DNA of 10,000 nt from Chromera velia (lineage: Eukaryota > Sar > Chromeraceae), in NCBI GenBank assembly GCA_018398765.1, contig JAHBMJ010002359.1:1-10000 (forward strand), in the 5' to 3' direction. The notes under the pieces were generated by a model. It was not told the DNA's origin. It did not search any database and saw nothing but the letters and a program-made list of their open reading frames with translations. Shown here one piece after another: positions 1 to 6,529 of this stretch (its first letter is position 1; each line of letters begins with the position of its first letter). The translations under genes and the position numbers were made by a program.

Positions 1-156
1 ATGTTTTGTGCATGTGTGTGTGCTTTCATGCCGCATGAATGTGTTTCATCGATTTTCATGCATGTTATTCACTTGTTGTGCGTGCATATGAGTTTCATGC
101 GTGAAAGAAAAACAGTTTTAGGATTCAAAAGTTTCCGCGTCTTTCGAATGCGGCCA
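1..156. other. CATG-rich non-coding stretch
   Basis: This stretch has many ATG, CATG and GTGTG steps, for example alternating purine-pyrimidine runs near 8-22 and repeated GCATG/TTCATG words. No reading frame of useful length with recognisable protein character is present. I see no RNA gene or promoter motif that can be defended. It is treated as intergenic simple-sequence-like DNA. Confidence 0.4.
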
Positions 157-246
157 GATTTTTTTTAATTTTTTTTCTATAATTTTTTTTTCTATATTTT
201 TTTTAAATTTTTTTTTCTATATTTTTATTTTTGTTTTTTTTTTTAA
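157..246. repeat. T-rich low-complexity tract
   Basis: Runs of 8 to 13 T are separated by short AT-rich interruptions. A phrase of T8-T10 followed by CTATA occurs three times at roughly 20 to 35 base spacing, so the tract looks like an irregular tandem of that phrase. It could be a decayed poly(A) tail of a minus-strand retroposon, but no LINE or SINE body is recognisable next to it. It abuts the inverted-repeat cluster that follows. Confidence 0.6.
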
Positions 247-250
247 TTAT

Positions 251-337
251 ATGGCCGGTAAACCGGTAACCTGGCCATTGTTAAAAAATTGGTCTAGCCC
301 GGCCAGGTAACCGGTTACCCGGTAATTACCTGGCCAT
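251..337. repeat. Nested inverted repeats built on GGCCAGG and GTAACC
   Basis: Several complementary words are packed into 87 bases. ATGGCC (251-256) pairs with GGCCAT (332-337). CCTGGCC (270-276) pairs with GGCCAGG (301-307). GGCCAGGTAA (301-310) pairs perfectly with TTACCTGGCC (326-335). GGTAACCGGTTACC (306-319) is itself a 14-base perfect palindrome. Alternative hairpins or a cruciform are possible. No transposase or target duplication is seen, so a MITE remnant is only one option. The GTAACC word recurs strongly at 6899-7434. Confidence 0.6.
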
Positions 338-929
338 CATGCAACTAAAGATCCGAGTCTGGTGATTGATCCCACAGGACCGGCTCCCATGGACTTGTGT
401 GGCGTTGGGGTGCGACCTTCGAGAAGACTTCCACCCCGACACCCATTGATTCCACAGATGGTGTGGGAGACTGAATCGGTGTCTTTTATGTGGAGAGAAC
501 ACCCATATGATGGCCGCGTATAGGAATGGACCTCAACTTCCTCCACACATGTGGACCATTTAAACGACATCTCAATTTTTTCGTCCTGGGTTTTGAGGCA
601 ATGCCTGGGTACCCCTGGCTACCTCCTCTTTATCCATCCCTTCCCTTCCCATATCCCATCAATTAAGTCACTCAACCTACAAGGGGGAGAGGGAGGTCTG
701 GACAGAGAGGTGACAGTCCAAGTTCACTCATGTCACCTGGAAGAGGCTTTGGCTTCAGTAACAGAAGATATACATGGTCTCCCTCTTTCGGTGGATCGCC
801 TCAACCTCAGCCGAGTGGACATCAACCAGTGCGCAAGGCTGGATCGAGACGGGTAGCTGGGGTGAGGACGATCAGAGGCCAAAATAAGAATGACGAGACC
901 GTGGTCGAACCCGACCTGACGGTTTGGGA
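338..929. other. No recognisable gene; upstream of the pol relic
   Basis: This is about 590 bases between the inverted-repeat cluster and the retroelement reading frame. If the element were complete it should hold protease and Gag sequence, but no Asp-Thr/Ser-Gly protease motif, no CCHC zinc knuckle and no Gag-like stretch is visible in any plus-strand frame, and all three frames carry stops. A purine run at 680-696 resembles a polypurine tract but has no LTR after it. A primer-binding site was looked for and not found. Confidence 0.4.
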
Positions 930-945
930 CCCCGATGAGATGTAG
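730..945 (+). other. Small open frame, unrecognised, abutting the pol frame
   Basis: An ATG-started frame of 71 codons ends in TAG, and its last 11 bases overlap the first ATG of the pol frame in another register. It is rich in Ser, Pro, Gly and Arg near the N-terminus (WSPSFGGSPQPQ), a composition also seen in disordered Gag tails or in chance translation of GC-rich DNA. No domain is recognisable. It may be a remnant of sequence upstream of the protease, or a chance frame. Confidence 0.2.
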
Positions 946-2950
946 GGTGGCCGTGAAGGAGCCCAGAGGACGAGAGGTCAGTGAGTATGCACCTTCTGTT
1001 CCCCTTCGTATTCAGGGGTATCGAGAGACAGTCGGTGCATTGCTGGCTGACTTGGACGACTATGATGTCATCTTGGGAAGAAAATGGAGTGACGTTCACC
1101 AACCGGAACTTGGTCATTGGTTTCGTTCTCTTTGTTTCTTCTTTAACGGCCAGGAAGTCATTATTCGGGGGGGTACATGTGAAGAGAACCGACCTTGCCC
1201 TCCTGTCCTTTCTTCTGCGCAGGCCAAACGAGCAATTCGAAAAGGTGCTGTCTGCCATATCGTGAGAATGGAGGCGGCACACTGGCCTGCAGGAGAGGGG
1301 GAACAGAAGTGCTTCGTGTATGCAACTGAAGTGAGTGAGGGAAAAGAAAAGGGGAGAATAAATGATGGAGGGAACGTGGGTTCTGATTTTCTCTCTTCTG
1401 ACTTTCTCTCTTCTCTTCCGTCTGATCATCCTGCTCGGTCGGCCCCTGATTTGTCGGACATGTATGCTTTTCTCTCTCGACCAGATGCGGATGTTCCTCA
1501 GGATGTGAAAGGAATTGTGGCAGATCATACGTCTCTTTTTTTTGATCATCTTTCTTATCTGCCACCGTCAAGAGGACCTCATTTGGATTTCAAAATCGAA
1601 CTTGAGCCCGGTCATTCACCTCCTGCCCGTCCGCCTTATCGGCTGTCAGTGGGAGAGACAGATGAGCTGAGGAGACAGATAGATACATACCTTGAACAAG
1701 GATTCATCCAACCGTCTGCTTCTCCTTATGCTGCGCCTGTTCTTTTTGTACAAAAGAAAGATGGCTCGATAAGAATATGTTGTGACTACACTGGCTTGAA
1801 TCGCATCACTATCAAAGACAAGCATTCTCTCCCTCACCCGCAAAAGTTGATTGATCGATTGCATGAGGCCTGGTTCTTCACGACACTAGACCTCAGGCAG
1901 TATTATCACCAAATGAGGGTCAGAGAAGAAGACATCCCAAAAACAGCTTTTACTACACGCTATGGTTCTTTTGAGTGGCTGGTTGTTTCTTTTAGGTTCA
2001 CAAACGTGCCTCCTGCAGCAATGAGGTTGATTCAATTTACTCTTCGCTCTTGTCTTGACCATTTTGTTTTAGTTTTTCTGGATGACATTCTGATTTATTC
2101 ACGTACAAGAAAAGAGCACAAGAGACACATCAGAATTGTTTTACGTTTGTTGAGTGAAAATAAATTGTATGCAAAATTGTCGAAATGCCGTTTCATGCAG
2201 ACTGAGGTAACATTTTTTGGGCTGAAGATCTCCAGGACCGGAGTGCGGCCCGAGCAGAGCAAGACAGACCAAGTCAATAAGTGGCCTACTTCCAAGAACA
2301 GAAATGAAGTGCTTTTGTTTTTAGGGTTTATAAATTGGGTGAGACGGTTTGTCCCTCGCTTCAGTGAGAAAGCAGGCCCTTTGTGTGCATTACTGAAGGG
2401 AAACAAATCGTTTGAGTGGGGGAAGAAAGAGGAAGAAAGCTTTGAAGCAGTAAAGCAAACAGTGAAGAATACTGTCGAACTCTACATTCCTGACCCTGCG
2501 CATCCCTTCGAAATTTTTGTGGATGCGTGCAAATCGACAGAAACGCTCACTGCCGCGCTTATGCAGGAAGATCTTGAGATCGGCTGGCTCCGTCCGTGTG
2601 CATTCGCATCACGTAGAATAACACAGGCAGAGCTCAAGTATCCGATCAGAGATAAAAAATTTCTTTCCTACGTGTTTGCGGTCAAATCGTGGAGGCCATA
2701 CGTTAGTCACACAACTAAGGTGTGGTCAGATCATGAGTCTCTCAAATATGTGAATGTAGCCACTGACCGCACCTTAATGTCTCCACGTATGCGCAGATTT
2801 GTCAGCATGTTTGACGAGATCGGGATCACTCCGAGGTACGTGCCCGGTGCTCGGAATTGTGTGGCAAATGCGCTGAGCAGGTGCCCTGGGGTGAATGCTG
2901 AGAAAGAAGAAAAAGATAAAGAAAGAAAAGAAGTGTATCAATTGTTATGA
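935..2950 (+). CDS. Chromovirus pol segment: protease tail, reverse transcriptase, RNase H
   Basis: A 671-codon open segment ends at TGA. Residues about 35-55 (LADLDDYDVILGRKW) match the end of a retropepsin-like protease; the catalytic Asp part is absent. Residues about 235-410 are the reverse transcriptase, which copies element RNA into DNA. The aspartates D319 (TLDLRQ) and D383-D384 (FLDDILIYS) are kept, but the usually invariant segment before them reads VSFRFTNVPP, with unusual Ser352, Arg354 and Val358. Residues about 525-650 are RNase H, which removes the RNA strand. Asp530 and Asp599 are kept, whereas the position expected to be Glu in the DKELL motif is Lys575 and the Asp expected in VADALSR is Asn645. 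The enzyme is therefore probably RNase H-defective. Residues 150-159 hold a 15-bp tandem duplication (SDFLS twice). The frame continues past the stop into integrase. Confidence 0.88.
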   Translation: MRCRVAVKEPRGREVSEYAPSVPLRIQGYRETVGALLADLDDYDVILGRKWSDVHQPELGHWFRSLCFFFNGQEVIIRGGTCEENRPCPPVLSSAQAKRAIRKGAVCHIVRMEAAHWPAGEGEQKCFVYATEVSEGKEKGRINDGGNVGSDFLSSDFLSSLPSDHPARSAPDLSDMYAFLSRPDADVPQDVKGIVADHTSLFFDHLSYLPPSRGPHLDFKIELEPGHSPPARPPYRLSVGETDELRRQIDTYLEQGFIQPSASPYAAPVLFVQKKDGSIRICCDYTGLNRITIKDKHSLPHPQKLIDRLHEAWFFTTLDLRQYYHQMRVREEDIPKTAFTTRYGSFEWLVVSFRFTNVPPAAMRLIQFTLRSCLDHFVLVFLDDILIYSRTRKEHKRHIRIVLRLLSENKLYAKLSKCRFMQTEVTFFGLKISRTGVRPEQSKTDQVNKWPTSKNRNEVLLFLGFINWVRRFVPRFSEKAGPLCALLKGNKSFEWGKKEEESFEAVKQTVKNTVELYIPDPAHPFEIFVDACKSTETLTAALMQEDLEIGWLRPCAFASRRITQAELKYPIRDKKFLSYVFAVKSWRPYVSHTTKVWSDHESLKYVNVATDRTLMSPRMRRFVSMFDEIGITPRYVPGARNCVANALSRCPGVNAEKEEKDKERKEVYQLL

Positions 2951-3727
2951 ATGGAATCAAGAGTGCAGCTGGATGAGGAATTACTGGAAAGGATAAGGAA
3001 AGGATATGAAGAAGAGAAATTCTGGATGGAGGTGAAGGAAGTGTTTAAAGCAAGGCTCCAAATTGAAGACCCTGACAAAGACCTTGAGAAAGAGGTGCCT
3101 GGTCCTCGACATTTGCGGCTGATTCTTCCGAGGTTTCAGATAGAAGACGGACTGCTCTATTTTAATGACAGACTGGCCGTCCCGACAGAGAGACTACAAA
3201 GAAACCTCATTTATGAACACCATGATACGGCCGCAGGGGGGCATTTGGGGGCAGAGAAAACATATTTGAAACTGGCAGGGAGTTTCTATTGGCCACATAT
3301 GTACGTATTGGTTGTTCAGTACGTTAGAAAGTATGATGCCTGTCAAAGAGCAAAGAGGCCGACTGAGAAGCAGTATGGATTGCTCCAACCTCTGTCTATT
3401 CCTGAATTTTCTTTTCAGTCTATTTCTCTTGATTTTGTATTTGGACTCCCGAGGGTGGTGTTTAAAGGAGAAGAGGTAGATGGAATCCTCTCTGTGGTTG
3501 ATCGCCTCTCCAAAACTCCTTTCTTTGCTGCAGTCTTACAAGAGATTACAGCGGAAGGGACAGCCAAGGTGGTCTTTAAGAGGATTGTCTACGAGCACGG
3601 GATGCCCCAATCAATGGTCAGTGACCGTGATCCTCGTTTTTTCTCTGCATTTTGGAAGGAACTTGCTCGGCTGTGGGGCACAAAATTGAATATGAGTACA
3701 AGAGGACACCCACAGTCAGATGGATAG
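2951..3727 (+). CDS. Chromovirus integrase, N-terminal zinc domain and first part of the core
   Basis: This 258-codon segment lies between the TGA and TAG stops, in frame with the preceding pol part. Residues about 88-131 align with the HHCC zinc-binding domain. His91 and His98 and the second Cys (Cys131) are present, but the first Cys of the CxxC pair is Tyr128. Residues about 150-258 are the RNase H-fold integrase core, which inserts element DNA into the chromosome. The first two catalytic acids are visible as Asp161 (ISLDFV) and Asp225 (SDRDPRF). The segment ends at HPQSDG followed by TAG, exactly where the family normally has Gln in the DGQTER motif. The third catalytic residue is therefore cut off from any peptide made from this segment. 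The ATG at 2951 directly follows the TGA, so reinitiation is conceivable but unsupported. Confidence 0.88.
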   Translation: MESRVQLDEELLERIRKGYEEEKFWMEVKEVFKARLQIEDPDKDLEKEVPGPRHLRLILPRFQIEDGLLYFNDRLAVPTERLQRNLIYEHHDTAAGGHLGAEKTYLKLAGSFYWPHMYVLVVQYVRKYDACQRAKRPTEKQYGLLQPLSIPEFSFQSISLDFVFGLPRVVFKGEEVDGILSVVDRLSKTPFFAAVLQEITAEGTAKVVFKRIVYEHGMPQSMVSDRDPRFFSAFWKELARLWGTKLNMSTRGHPQSDG

Positions 3728-4027
3728 ACAGAGAGGGACAACCAGACCATCGAACAGATGTTGCGTTATTTCATGAACGAGCATCAAACGGACTGGCCGA
3801 AGTGGTTGTGTTCTTGTCAGTTTGCGTATCGTGATTCGGTGCATCCAGCCACAGGCATGTCTCCTTTTCACTTTCTGTACGGACATGACCCGATTCGCCT
3901 GCCTTCTGTCTCTGTGCGTTCTAAGTCATTCTGTCTGCTAGCAGCAGACTTTGCAGATCGTAGAGAGGCAGAAATCATGAGAGCAAAGGAGAAACTTGAG
4001 CAAGCAAGAGAACAAGCAGCTCGATAA
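3728..4027 (+). CDS. Chromovirus integrase, end of the core (fragment between stops)
   Basis: This is the same reading frame, resuming after the TAG. The first residues read TERDNQTIEQML, and their Glu (codon at 3731-3733) lies 35 residues after Asp225, completing the DD35E spacing. The conserved core end SVHPATGMSPFHFLYG follows, then a charged, Glu/Lys/Arg-rich helix-like stretch (RREAEIMRAKEKLEQAREQA) up to TAA at 4025. The first in-frame ATG is at 3758, after the catalytic Glu, so no natural start covers it. It is a broken piece of integrase rather than a separate gene. Confidence 0.85.
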   Translation, partial: TERDNQTIEQMLRYFMNEHQTDWPKWLCSCQFAYRDSVHPATGMSPFHFLYGHDPIRLPSVSVRSKSFCLLAADFADRREAEIMRAKEKLEQAREQAAR

Positions 4028-4612
4028 GTAGATCCACACAGACAAGAGGTTTCATTTGCTCTAGGGGATTTTTTGCTTGTACGCAATGCATATTTTAAGG
4101 GAAGCAGGAAGCCAAGCGGGAAGTTTGAGCCTGTATTTTATGGACCATTCAAGGTAGAGAGAAAGGTGGGGAGCAACGTGTATGAGCTCATATTCTCTGC
4201 AGGAATGAAGGGTCACAATGTGATTAGTGTATCATACTTGAAAAAGTATAAGAGAAGGAAGGATGATCCTCTGCCTGCTGTTTGGTTGCCTACATCAGAA
4301 GAGATTGAGTATGAAGTAAAAGAGATTCTTGACCACAGAAAGATAGACAAACAGGCGCACTACCTGGTGTGGTGGGAAGGAGAAAGTAAAGAAAATGCAT
4401 CATGGGAGCCTGCTGTCAACCCGACACATGCAAAGGAGGCATTGCATGCCTTCAAAGAAAAGAAGAGACAGCAGGAGAAAGAGAAGCAAGCAACAGGCAG
4501 GTGTAGGTGGCAATTGAGAAGTAGAGAGGTGAAATCAGTATGGGCAGAACTAAGAGGTTTGTGGAGTGGAATGCGTGTGTATGAGTTTTGGGAAGATAAA
4601 ATTCCCTGGTAA
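4028..4612 (+). CDS. Integrase C-terminal GPY/F-like module and chromodomain
   Basis: The frame continues past TAA for 194 codons to the natural-looking stop TAA (4610-4612). VSFALGDFLLV and FEPVFYGPFKVERKVG match the SH3-like GPY/F module at the end of Ty3/Gypsy integrases. A chromodomain follows at about 4307-4459, beginning IEYEVKEILDHR and containing LVWWEG and ASWEP. The Tyr, Trp and Trp at these sites correspond to the aromatic cage that reads methylated histone tails in this family. It is the feature that defines chromoviruses and normally targets insertion to heterochromatin. A Lys/Arg/Gln-rich tail follows. No ATG begins this segment before the GPY/F module, so it is translatable only as part of the parent polyprotein. 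Confidence 0.88.
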   Translation, partial: VDPHRQEVSFALGDFLLVRNAYFKGSRKPSGKFEPVFYGPFKVERKVGSNVYELIFSAGMKGHNVISVSYLKKYKRRKDDPLPAVWLPTSEEIEYEVKEILDHRKIDKQAHYLVWWEGESKENASWEPAVNPTHAKEALHAFKEKKRQQEKEKQATGRCRWQLRSREVKSVWAELRGLWSGMRVYEFWEDKIPW

Positions 4613-4984
4613 GTGATTCGAGGTAGAAAGCAAATCTATCCTGCATCATGCATAGATGCAGGGTGGCAGTATGGGTGTCAGACTCTGCATTCTGACTTGC
4701 TTCGTTCATTTATGGTTCGATGAAGTATGCAGGTGTATGTTATCAATCAATGTCACGAGGTCGATTAGTTATGGATATGTGCAGGCACTGGAACTGAGCG
4801 TGGACGTCGGTTTTGAAGCAGTAGGCAGGTGTAGGCCGGCTACGAGCGGCGAGTACGCGACGGGCCTGCGGAGTGGCAGAGCCGCAAGGCCGGTGGCGCC
4901 ACGGCGATGCGTGCGCAGACTTCAATAAGTGTGGCTTGGCACAGGACTGAATAAAGTGACATCGATCTGCATGCATTCGAATTA

Positions 4985-5005
4985 GCTAACGATCGCTAAC
5001 GATCG
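4985..5005. repeat. Tandem pair of GCTAACGATC
   Basis: The 10-base word GCTAACGATC occurs twice in direct succession (4985-4994 and 4995-5004) and is followed by G, so each copy forms a CGATCG palindrome at its end. It is a small local duplication with no clear function. Confidence 0.7.
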
Positions 5006-5241
5006 TTGGACTGGCTTGATCGAAGGAACAATGTACGAACCTCTCTAGGTCAAACTCTTATAGTCTATGAACTCTGAATGCACATCGTTAGCGTTGAAAG
5101 TTCTAAGCCCCATATTCTGCTTATATGCATGCAAGTCGCCGAAGAGCCTAGAGCATGAAAAGTACGAAAAAGACAATCTGACTATAAAATTCATATAAAA
5201 ATCTAACAAAATACAAAAAAAAACGCCAACACACAACGTTA

Positions 5242-5257
5242 ACGTACGTGCGCGCGC
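5242..5257. other. Alternating purine-pyrimidine run (Z-DNA-prone)
   Basis: Sixteen bases alternate strictly between purine and pyrimidine (ACGTACGT then GCGCGCGC), the classical sequence type that can adopt left-handed DNA. It lies about 45 bases left of the G-quadruplex motif and about 60 bases left of the LTR element insertion point. Confidence 0.5.
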
Positions 5258-5303
5258 CCACGCTAGAAGACAGACCTCTTTCTTGAGGTGATTATGATAT
5301 TGT

Positions 5304-5318
5304 GGGTGGGTGGGTGGG
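5304..5318 (+). other. Perfect G-quadruplex motif (GGGT)3GGG
   Basis: Four runs of exactly three G are separated by single T bases, the tightest parallel-quadruplex pattern. The final GTGGG is the left target-site duplication of the LTR element that starts at 5319. The element therefore inserted at the edge of this motif. Removing the element would join it to AGGAGGGGG, making the empty site still more G-rich. Confidence 0.75.
5314..5318. repeat. Left target-site duplication GTGGG
   Basis: GTGGG directly precedes the TG of the left LTR and matches exactly the five bases after the right LTR (8434-8438). Five base pairs is the usual duplication length for LTR retrotransposon integrases. GTGGG is also part of a local GGGT repeat, so by itself this copy is weak evidence; the pairing with 8434-8438 is what supports it. 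Confidence 0.8.
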
Positions 5319-5608
5319 TGTGATGTATGTGCTGGTCGTGGCGCAAGTGTGAGCGAGCGCTCCGCCTCTTTGCATAGACCATGATTGAGCTAGCCCATAT
5401 GTGCGTCTTTCTGGGGCCGTGATTGAAGTGAGCGCGCTCGTCATTACATGGCTTTTAGCTACACAAATCAACAGTTGCATTTAATTCGGTTGTATGAGAG
5501 AGTAGAATCAGACTGACAGACATAGAATGACCGAAGGAATAGCAACAAAGGTCTAGCTTAACAAACCTTCCTATCTGAATCTGTGAATCGACTAGTAGAC
5601 ACGTTATA
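5319..5608 (+). repeat. Left (5') LTR, 290 bp
   Basis: It aligns base for base with 8140-8433 apart from a four-base gap near 5567-5572. By eye there are 25 substitutions in 290 aligned positions, 23 of them transitions. It begins TGTGATG and ends TTATA where the other copy has TTACA, so the terminal CA has probably suffered a C-to-T change. It contains the 10-base palindrome GAGCGCGCTC (5430-5439). No clear TATA box is recognisable, so the promoter position is unknown. Confidence 0.9.
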
Positions 5609-5610
5609 GT

Positions 5611-5621
5611 TGGTAGCAGAG
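5611..5621 (+). promoter_or_regulatory. Primer-binding site, initiator tRNA-Met type
   Basis: TGGTAGCAGAG starts two bases after the left LTR. It differs from the widespread plant element site TGGTATCAGAG at one base (G for T at 5616). In retrotransposition the 3' end of the tRNA anneals here to prime minus-strand DNA synthesis. A 6-bp stem TGTTCC/GGAACA with a five-base loop (5624-5640) follows immediately. Confidence 0.85.
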
Positions 5622-5814
5622 TTTGTTCCAACCAGGAACACAGGAGAAGCAAAAGGAATGGCTACGTTCGTCCATTGAGTTTTTGGTCGAAGGAACTTTG
5701 ACACACAGAGTTGTGAAGCTGAGGCACTGTTGCGCTCTGTGCATTTGCTCACACTTGTCAAGAAGCCAACTAAGTCGAGAACCCCGTTGAAAGCAACTGT
5801 TACGAATTTTCAGG

Positions 5815-6102
5815 ATGGAAGTGTTTGTTGAGAGATTAGAGGAGTTGTTTGCTTTGAGCAACAAGATTGACCGTCCACGAGAAGTTCCTCTCAGTAAAGT
5901 TTGCAAGAACCTTGGCAGTATGGCGGATGACGTATGTCAGATTGCCTCGGCTCTTTTTGGCAGCACATCCAAGAATTAGGGTGGCGCTGTCAGACAGTCG
6001 GGATCAGACGTACTCTCACCTGCAGGAAACAAGAAAAAGAAATGCAGGAGGGGGTCCAAGGGGGCGTCGACTCTCACACGCTGCGTGGGTTCGAAGAGGT
6101 GA
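5815..6102 (+). pseudogene. Degraded unrecognised coding stretch in the LTR element
   Basis: An ATG frame begins MEVFVERLEELFALSNKID and runs 54 codons to TAG (5977-5979). The same frame then stays open for another 40 codons to TGA (6100-6102) and includes a basic patch GNKKKKCRRGSKG. The TAG is one C-to-T step from a Gln codon, so this may once have been one frame of about 95 codons. The end, AAGAG followed by GTGAGAAG, also resembles a splice donor. The position, about 200 bases after the primer-binding site, is where Gag would start, but I recognise no Gag or other domain. It could be a Gag relic or captured host sequence. Confidence 0.35.
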
Positions 6103-6208
6103 GAAGAAGAAAGTGAGTGTCTTGGTTGGGGAGGATCTCAACATAGTCTCCACCTCCGGCATGAAGTTGGAGGTGAGTGCGATGGGTATGAATCATTTCA
6201 CTTAACAG

Positions 6209-6355
6209 ATGGTGAAGCCGGGCAAGCCAGCTGAGCCCTCCAAGCTCTTTACGTTTGCGGGGGAGGCTTGAGCCGATGAGGAGCTCAGTAAGACGACTCG
6301 CACCCGATGGAAGAAGTCATTCTAGCGGTACGCATTTGCTAACATTATAGGATGA
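6209..6355 (+). pseudogene. Possible decayed exon-like stretch
   Basis: The frame opens with ATG after a run ending CACTTAACAG, which resembles a splice acceptor, and reads MVKPGKPAEPSKLFTFAGEA up to TGA (6269). It then continues, charged and Arg/Lys-rich, past a TAG (6323) to another TGA (6353). Both inner stops are one transition from sense codons. No domain is recognised. The protein-like composition in line with neighbouring pieces suggests a decayed gene body, but chance cannot be excluded. Confidence 0.25.
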
Positions 6356-6374
6356 CCCACCACTACCCACCACT
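6355..6374. repeat. Tandem pair of ACCCACCACT
   Basis: The 10-base word occurs twice head to tail (6355-6364 and 6365-6374), inside the possible coding stretch. A 10-base unit changes the reading frame by one, so a slippage event here could contribute to the disrupted frame. Confidence 0.6.
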
Positions 6375-6504
6375 GTGGCAGAGGAGAGGAGAGTGTCACT
6401 GATGGGTCCAGCAGAAAGAAAAGCATACAAGAAGGAGTGTCATCTCTATAGTCATCTGACGGGAGATGCAATGCTTTTCCAGTGGAAGTGGGACCGTTTG
6501 GGCC

Positions 6505-6529
6505 GGTCCGGGCAGACTACTGCCGGACC
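6505..6529. repeat. Hairpin GGTCCGG...CCGGACC
   Basis: The arms 6505-6511 and 6523-6529 are complementary. With one bulged G the stem extends inward by three pairs to a four-base ACTA loop. It is the strongest small hairpin in the interior of the LTR element. A role in RNA packaging or dimerisation is possible but not shown. Confidence 0.4.

Larger units (their letters stand above)
935..4612 (+). pseudogene. Decayed Ty3/Gypsy chromovirus pol polyprotein with three in-frame stops
   Basis: One reading frame runs for 1,226 codons with no frameshift but is interrupted by TGA (2948-2950), TAG (3725-3727) and TAA (4025-4027). Its order of protease tail, reverse transcriptase, RNase H, integrase and C-terminal chromodomain is diagnostic of chromoviruses, a Metaviridae lineage of Ty3/Gypsy LTR retrotransposons. 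In an active element the polyprotein is cut by its own protease inside a virus-like particle, and the chromodomain guides integration to chromatin. Here Gag and the protease active site are missing on the 5' side, several catalytic residues are substituted and no LTR pair is visible, so this copy cannot be autonomous. Every stop could arise from a sense codon by a single C-to-T change. The first ATG at 935 is only the first Met after upstream stops, not a supported start. Confidence 0.93.
4613..5303. other. No gene; possible 3' flank or LTR remnant of the chromovirus
   Basis: No convincing coding frame is present. A 7-bp stem hairpin CTGCATC/GATGCAG (4641-4661) lies close behind the pol stop. 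Purine-rich AGGGTGGCAGTATGGG then leads into TGTCAGACTCTG at 4676, which resembles a Ty3/Gypsy polypurine tract plus LTR start. An AATAAA lies at 4950-4955, as expected in an LTR R region. With no second LTR copy in the window the boundary cannot be proven. A GC-rich patch (4830-4920) and AT-rich sequence (5160-5230) follow. Confidence 0.35.

Noticed and set aside
872-1549. 225-codon open frame on the minus strand
   Set aside because: It lies entirely antisense to the pol frame and is composition-driven (Arg, Ser and His rich). No domain is recognisable, whereas the plus strand has clear protease-tail and linker sequence.
4656-4928. 90-codon ATG ORF behind pol
   Set aside because: It crosses the possible polypurine tract and a GC-rich patch that gives Arg/Ala-rich chance translation, with no conserved motif.
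1-5300. An LTR pair for the chromovirus within the window
   Set aside because: No stretch of 4613-5303 was found repeated in 1-934 when read by eye. The 13-base match at 4495 and 4823 (AGGCAGGTGTAGG) is too short and wrongly placed.
5319-5608. Interspersed SINE or small nuclear RNA gene as an explanation of the repeat pair
   Set aside because: No convincing A and B boxes, no poly(A) or T-rich tail and no recognised snRNA motif. The TG...CA ends, primer-binding site and shared 5-bp duplication fit LTRs better.
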